Positions 32,901-35,337 of a stretch of 35,337 nt of DNA are shown piece after piece (within the stretch, counting starts at the first letter, position 1; every line of letters begins with the position of its first letter). The notes beneath the pieces were generated by a model. It saw nothing but the letters and a program-made list of their open reading frames with translations, was not told where the DNA came from and searched no databases. Source of the DNA: Actinomortierella ambigua (taxonomy: Eukaryota > Mortierellomycota > Mortierellomycetes > Mortierellales > Mortierellaceae); assembly GCA_016098155.1 (NCBI GenBank), contig JAAAJB010000368.1, forward strand, positions 1 through 35,337. The letters are read 5' to 3'. The translations under genes were made by a program, and so were the position numbers.

Positions 32901-34222
32901 GCGAAGATAGCACTGGTGGAGGGCATGCAGGTGTTGGTGGTAGTGGTGGCGCCATCCGACCTCTGCTCGCTGTCGACACCCGCTATGGTCGGTCACAATC
33001 CACAGAAACACTCGACTCTCAGTTCTCAGGTCGGCGATCGGCTGGCGGCCATGTTTCTGGGGCAGGCGCCCCAGGGAGCACTGATGGTGATTCGCAAGAC
33101 TCTACTTTGCAGGTTCCTATGCCAAGTGTGACAGTTGTGCAGACCTTTCCACCTTTTCCGACTATCCCAGCGGCAGCAATAAATGGCGATGAATCAGCAA
33201 AGAGGGCAAATGGCAACGATGATGGAACGTTGGTACCAACGGCAACACAACCTTCTTCGCAACAGGGATCGTCAGCTCTGCTGTCATCGTCGCAGCCACA
33301 ACAGCAGCAACCACTACCACCACTACCACAACAGCAACCATCACAACACCAAGCGCAGTCCTCCACATCCTCGCAAACACAGCAGCAACTGCAGCAGCTA
33401 GCCGGGGCTGTCTCAGCGACTCCAGCGTCTCTGCCTGCCGATACCCTTTTTTGCAAGTCATACGGACGTTCGCTGATGGCCCCCTACTGTGATCACTATC
33501 TCCCGGATTTTGCGCTCATGGGCGTTCCGCGATGCGACTTTCTGGACCCGATGGAGGCGGATATGAAGGACATGATGCGGCACTTTGAGATTCAGGAACG
33601 GATCACCAGCACTGTTTGCATTGTTGCTGATGCCAATACCTGGTATTGTTTCGTCTCGGCTATTTTTTTTTACACCATTCACCACTGCTTTTCCCTCTGA
33701 TCACCCATACTCATCTGAGCGGCCTCCAATCTACCCTTGTTTTATGACATATTTAGGAAATGCAATGTGTTTAGCGCCAAGTCCGAGTTTGATCGACCAG
33801 AGGTGGTCAGCATGCAAAACTCTTCTACAAGTGCGTTTGTCGACGCCACGTTGCAACGCATGGTCGAGTTGTTCAATAACGGACTGCCTGCTGACTCGGT
33901 AAGCTGGAGGAAGCAACGCAGACACATGCACACACTTCCATTATGATTTGCAAATGAGTGATTGCCACTGACCCCAGTATCCTTTCTTTCTTTGGTTCCC
34001 TAGTGTTTGACTTACCTCGAGGATCGCCTTGGACAATTGTATCAGCATAGCAAGATGCTGATGGAAATGACCAGTCATAAGGAGACGGCCGAGTCACTAT
34101 TCTCAAATCTTGACTCGGTCGCATCCACGCTTGGCGTCCATCGTTCGGACCTTTCACTGCTAGCCTCAGTCTGTGCGACCTACGACGACAGCATCCTTGC
34201 CTTCTTCCCTGATGTCATCTAA
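29930..34222 (+). CDS. Folliculin-interacting protein homologue (FNIP/Lst4-like, 1069 aa)
   Basis: Partners of folliculin (Lst7 in yeast) act as a GAP complex on Rag GTPases at the lysosome/vacuole and tune TORC1 to amino acids. Nine exons join in frame: 29930-30012, 30162-30477, 30676-31200, 31341-31529, 31675-31800, 31920-32117, 32231-33642, 33757-33898 and 34004-34222. Family landmarks are IRVLVCQNSENNPMEMVLFD (about 39-58), KLMFGVTPLAYKGPTTKIH (about 140-158), SIAVIIDV followed by FIFSHFALIEARLHHL (about 319-350), and YDPLWAQLSDLYGNIGTV (about 486-503). Next come RRLLYILSYFIRCNEVFQ (about 519-536) and LFCKSYGRSLMAPYCDHYLP near 885. The C-terminus has LASVCATYDDSILAF. These correspond to the longin and DENN-type parts of FNIP. 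A Ser/Thr/Gln-rich region of about 300 residues (545-880) is probably disordered. The first junction (exon 1 to 2, residue 28 Cys) is the least certain. Confidence 0.9.
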
Positions 34223-34454
34223 AAGAAAGTCGATTTCTTTTTTTTTTTCCTCACACTCAGCATCCATATACCTCTTCCATCCATAGAACTCTGATCATAT
34301 CTCATAAAAATGAGGAGAGGGCATCTCACAAAAGAGGATAGTAGCACGTAGTGTAACCCACAGGCCACAACTTTGTTTTTAGGGTGGTTAGGTTCTGAGC
34401 TTCATAGAAGGTGGTGGCACGAGACGTATCCAAGGTCGAGGCAAGCCAACTTAG
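34223..34454. other. 3' flank of FNIP-like gene before the right TIR
   Basis: About 230 bp. A T11 run directly after the stop is followed by ordinary sequence. No polyadenylation signal or gene was identified. Confidence 0.4.
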
Positions 34455-35337
34455 TTTTTGCATTTACTTTCAGAATTCCTCCATTCACACACTTCATTCT
34501 CACACTTCACCCCCTCCCCCTCGCATTCATTGCCTTTCTCTCTGTCCATGGTCGATTCTAGTCGACACTCCCGTCCCATTGGCTGTCGCCAAGCTTAACT
34601 CAGGTAAGGTTCACTCCGAACAAATGTGTTGGTGGTCTTGGTGGGCGGGGTGAGCGGGGTGTGTTCAAATGGTCTATGAAATGGGCTCATTTCATTCCAG
34701 AATTGAGGTTCATTCTTGTCACGAACAGTGGCAATGCCAGGTCTTGGTGGTAGAGATTGTCTCGATCAGGACTCATTGAGAACGCGAGAGAAATAGGGAG
34801 TTGAGAGAAATCGGACCTACAGCTGCTGTGCTGTACATGTACACCGCGCAGCTTTGTTTGTTTGTGCTCCTGCAATGAGAGCTGTGAGTGCTACTGCTGG
34901 ACGTGAGTACAGAGGCATGTTTTCTTGGTGAGATTGGTGCCTTCATAGCCATCTTAAGATGATACCTTCGTCTATAACGGTTCGCCCGTTGTAGATAAGC
35001 CGTTGGTCATTTATTAACGAGCGAGAGAGTGATGCATAGCGAGTGACAACGGCGATGAAGAGACGGTGTCATGCAGCAGAGAGCGTGCGTGCTGCTTTGT
35101 ACATCTTGTGCAGCATGGTTTCCATATGGCCTGCCACACCCTCACCATCCACCGAGTCTTCATGTTTGTCGTTTATTTCCCCTGGGTGCATAGACAGCGC
35201 TGTTATCCGGCGCTGCTGACAGAGTGACGGTCGGTGGCTTTCCCACAGAATGATAATCCACCCCCTGACAATTTTGCCACTTCATCTTTCACTTTCCCAC
35301 CTTCCTCCACAACACAAACAAAACAACCACTGTAAAC
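34455..35337 (-). repeat. Right long terminal inverted repeat
   Basis: This is the inverted partner of the left end, ending CCACTGTAAAC. It begins only about 230 bp after the stop codon of the FNIP-like gene. Relative to the left copy it carries a 6-bp insertion near 35245, a 10-bp insertion near 35205, and about 17 extra bases near 34495. The outer 400 bp are the most conserved part. The divergence shows that the two copies were not produced by a very recent duplication and are not an assembly palindrome. Confidence 0.93.
34676..34695. repeat. Small palindrome inside right TIR
   Basis: The 8-bp arms ATGAAATG and CATTTCAT flank the spacer GGCT. This is the counterpart of the palindrome at 632-649 in the left TIR. 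Its persistence next to strongly diverged TIR sequence may mark a protein-binding site, but that is inference. Confidence 0.6.

Larger units (their letters stand above)
1..35337. mobile_element. Putative giant TIR-bounded element spanning the window (unproven)
   Basis: The two outermost 55-bp stretches (1-55 and 35283-35337) are exact reverse complements beginning GTTTACAGTGG. Inverted homology continues inward for roughly 855-883 bp. This is the architecture of a DNA transposon with long TIRs, here enclosing about 33.6 kb and eight host-like genes. Against autonomous mobility: no transposase, tyrosine recombinase, helicase or polymerase could be recognised, and the cargo genes look like conserved intron-bearing housekeeping genes. 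Target-site duplications lie outside the window and cannot be seen. The alternative is two inverted copies of a repeat flanking normal chromosome. The TIR unit does not itself end in a second copy of the terminal motif at its inner edge, which argues mildly against two complete small elements. Confidence 0.35.

Noticed and set aside
1..35337. Starship-type element or linear plasmid
   Set aside because: No tyrosine-recombinase captain gene, DNA polymerase or terminal-protein gene was recognised; the genes are spliced host-type genes.
1..35337. CRISPR arrays, operons and bacterial features
   Set aside because: Spliceosomal introns and fungal protein families show that this is eukaryotic DNA; no spaced direct-repeat array exists.

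Overview
The window looks like nuclear DNA of a filamentous fungus. It has eight recognisable or plausible protein-coding genes, mostly split by short GT-AG introns, with long pyrimidine-rich leaders, many (CT)n/(GA)n tracts and GC-rich third codon positions. The gene set (Ssk1-type response regulator, Chs4/Skt5-like Sel1 protein, Kre9/Knh1-like secreted protein, folliculin-interacting protein, nuclear poly(A)-binding protein) is fungal. The intron-rich style suggests an early-diverging group, perhaps Mucoromycota/Mortierellomycotina, but that lineage call is inference.

The most striking feature is at the edges. The first 55 bases are the exact reverse complement of the last 55. Homology continues with indels and substitutions for about 855 bp on the left and about 883 bp on the right, so the whole 35.3 kb is bracketed by long terminal inverted repeats (TIRs). 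This could be a giant cargo-carrying DNA element, or an ordinary chromosome segment caught between two inverted copies of a repeat. I found no transposase or recombinase, and the cargo looks like ordinary host genes with intact introns. A 10-N scaffold gap at 21153-21162 separates the two TIRs.

Layout, left to right: left TIR (1-855); a poorly coding zone with an orphan exon-like ORF, a 109-bp imperfect hairpin and a decayed coding-like stretch (856-2623); nuclear poly(A)-binding protein (-); an unknown 77-aa protein (+); a His/Asp-rich secreted, probably GPI-anchored protein (-); an MFS transporter (+); 2.4 kb without a gene; a Kre9/Knh1-like secreted protein (-); about 5.5 kb without a gene, rich in microsatellites; a Chs4/Skt5-like Sel1-repeat protein (+); the scaffold gap; a 2086-aa Ssk1-like response regulator with a degenerate histidine-kinase region (-); a divergent intergenic region; a folliculin-interacting protein/Lst4-like gene of nine exons (+); right TIR. 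The eight genes alternate strictly in strand.

Functionally, several genes touch one theme: cell wall and surface (Kre9-like, Chs4-like, GPI protein), osmotic/oxidative stress signalling (Ssk1) and nutrient signalling to TORC1 (FNIP). Whether this grouping means anything or is chance synteny cannot be decided from the sequence alone.
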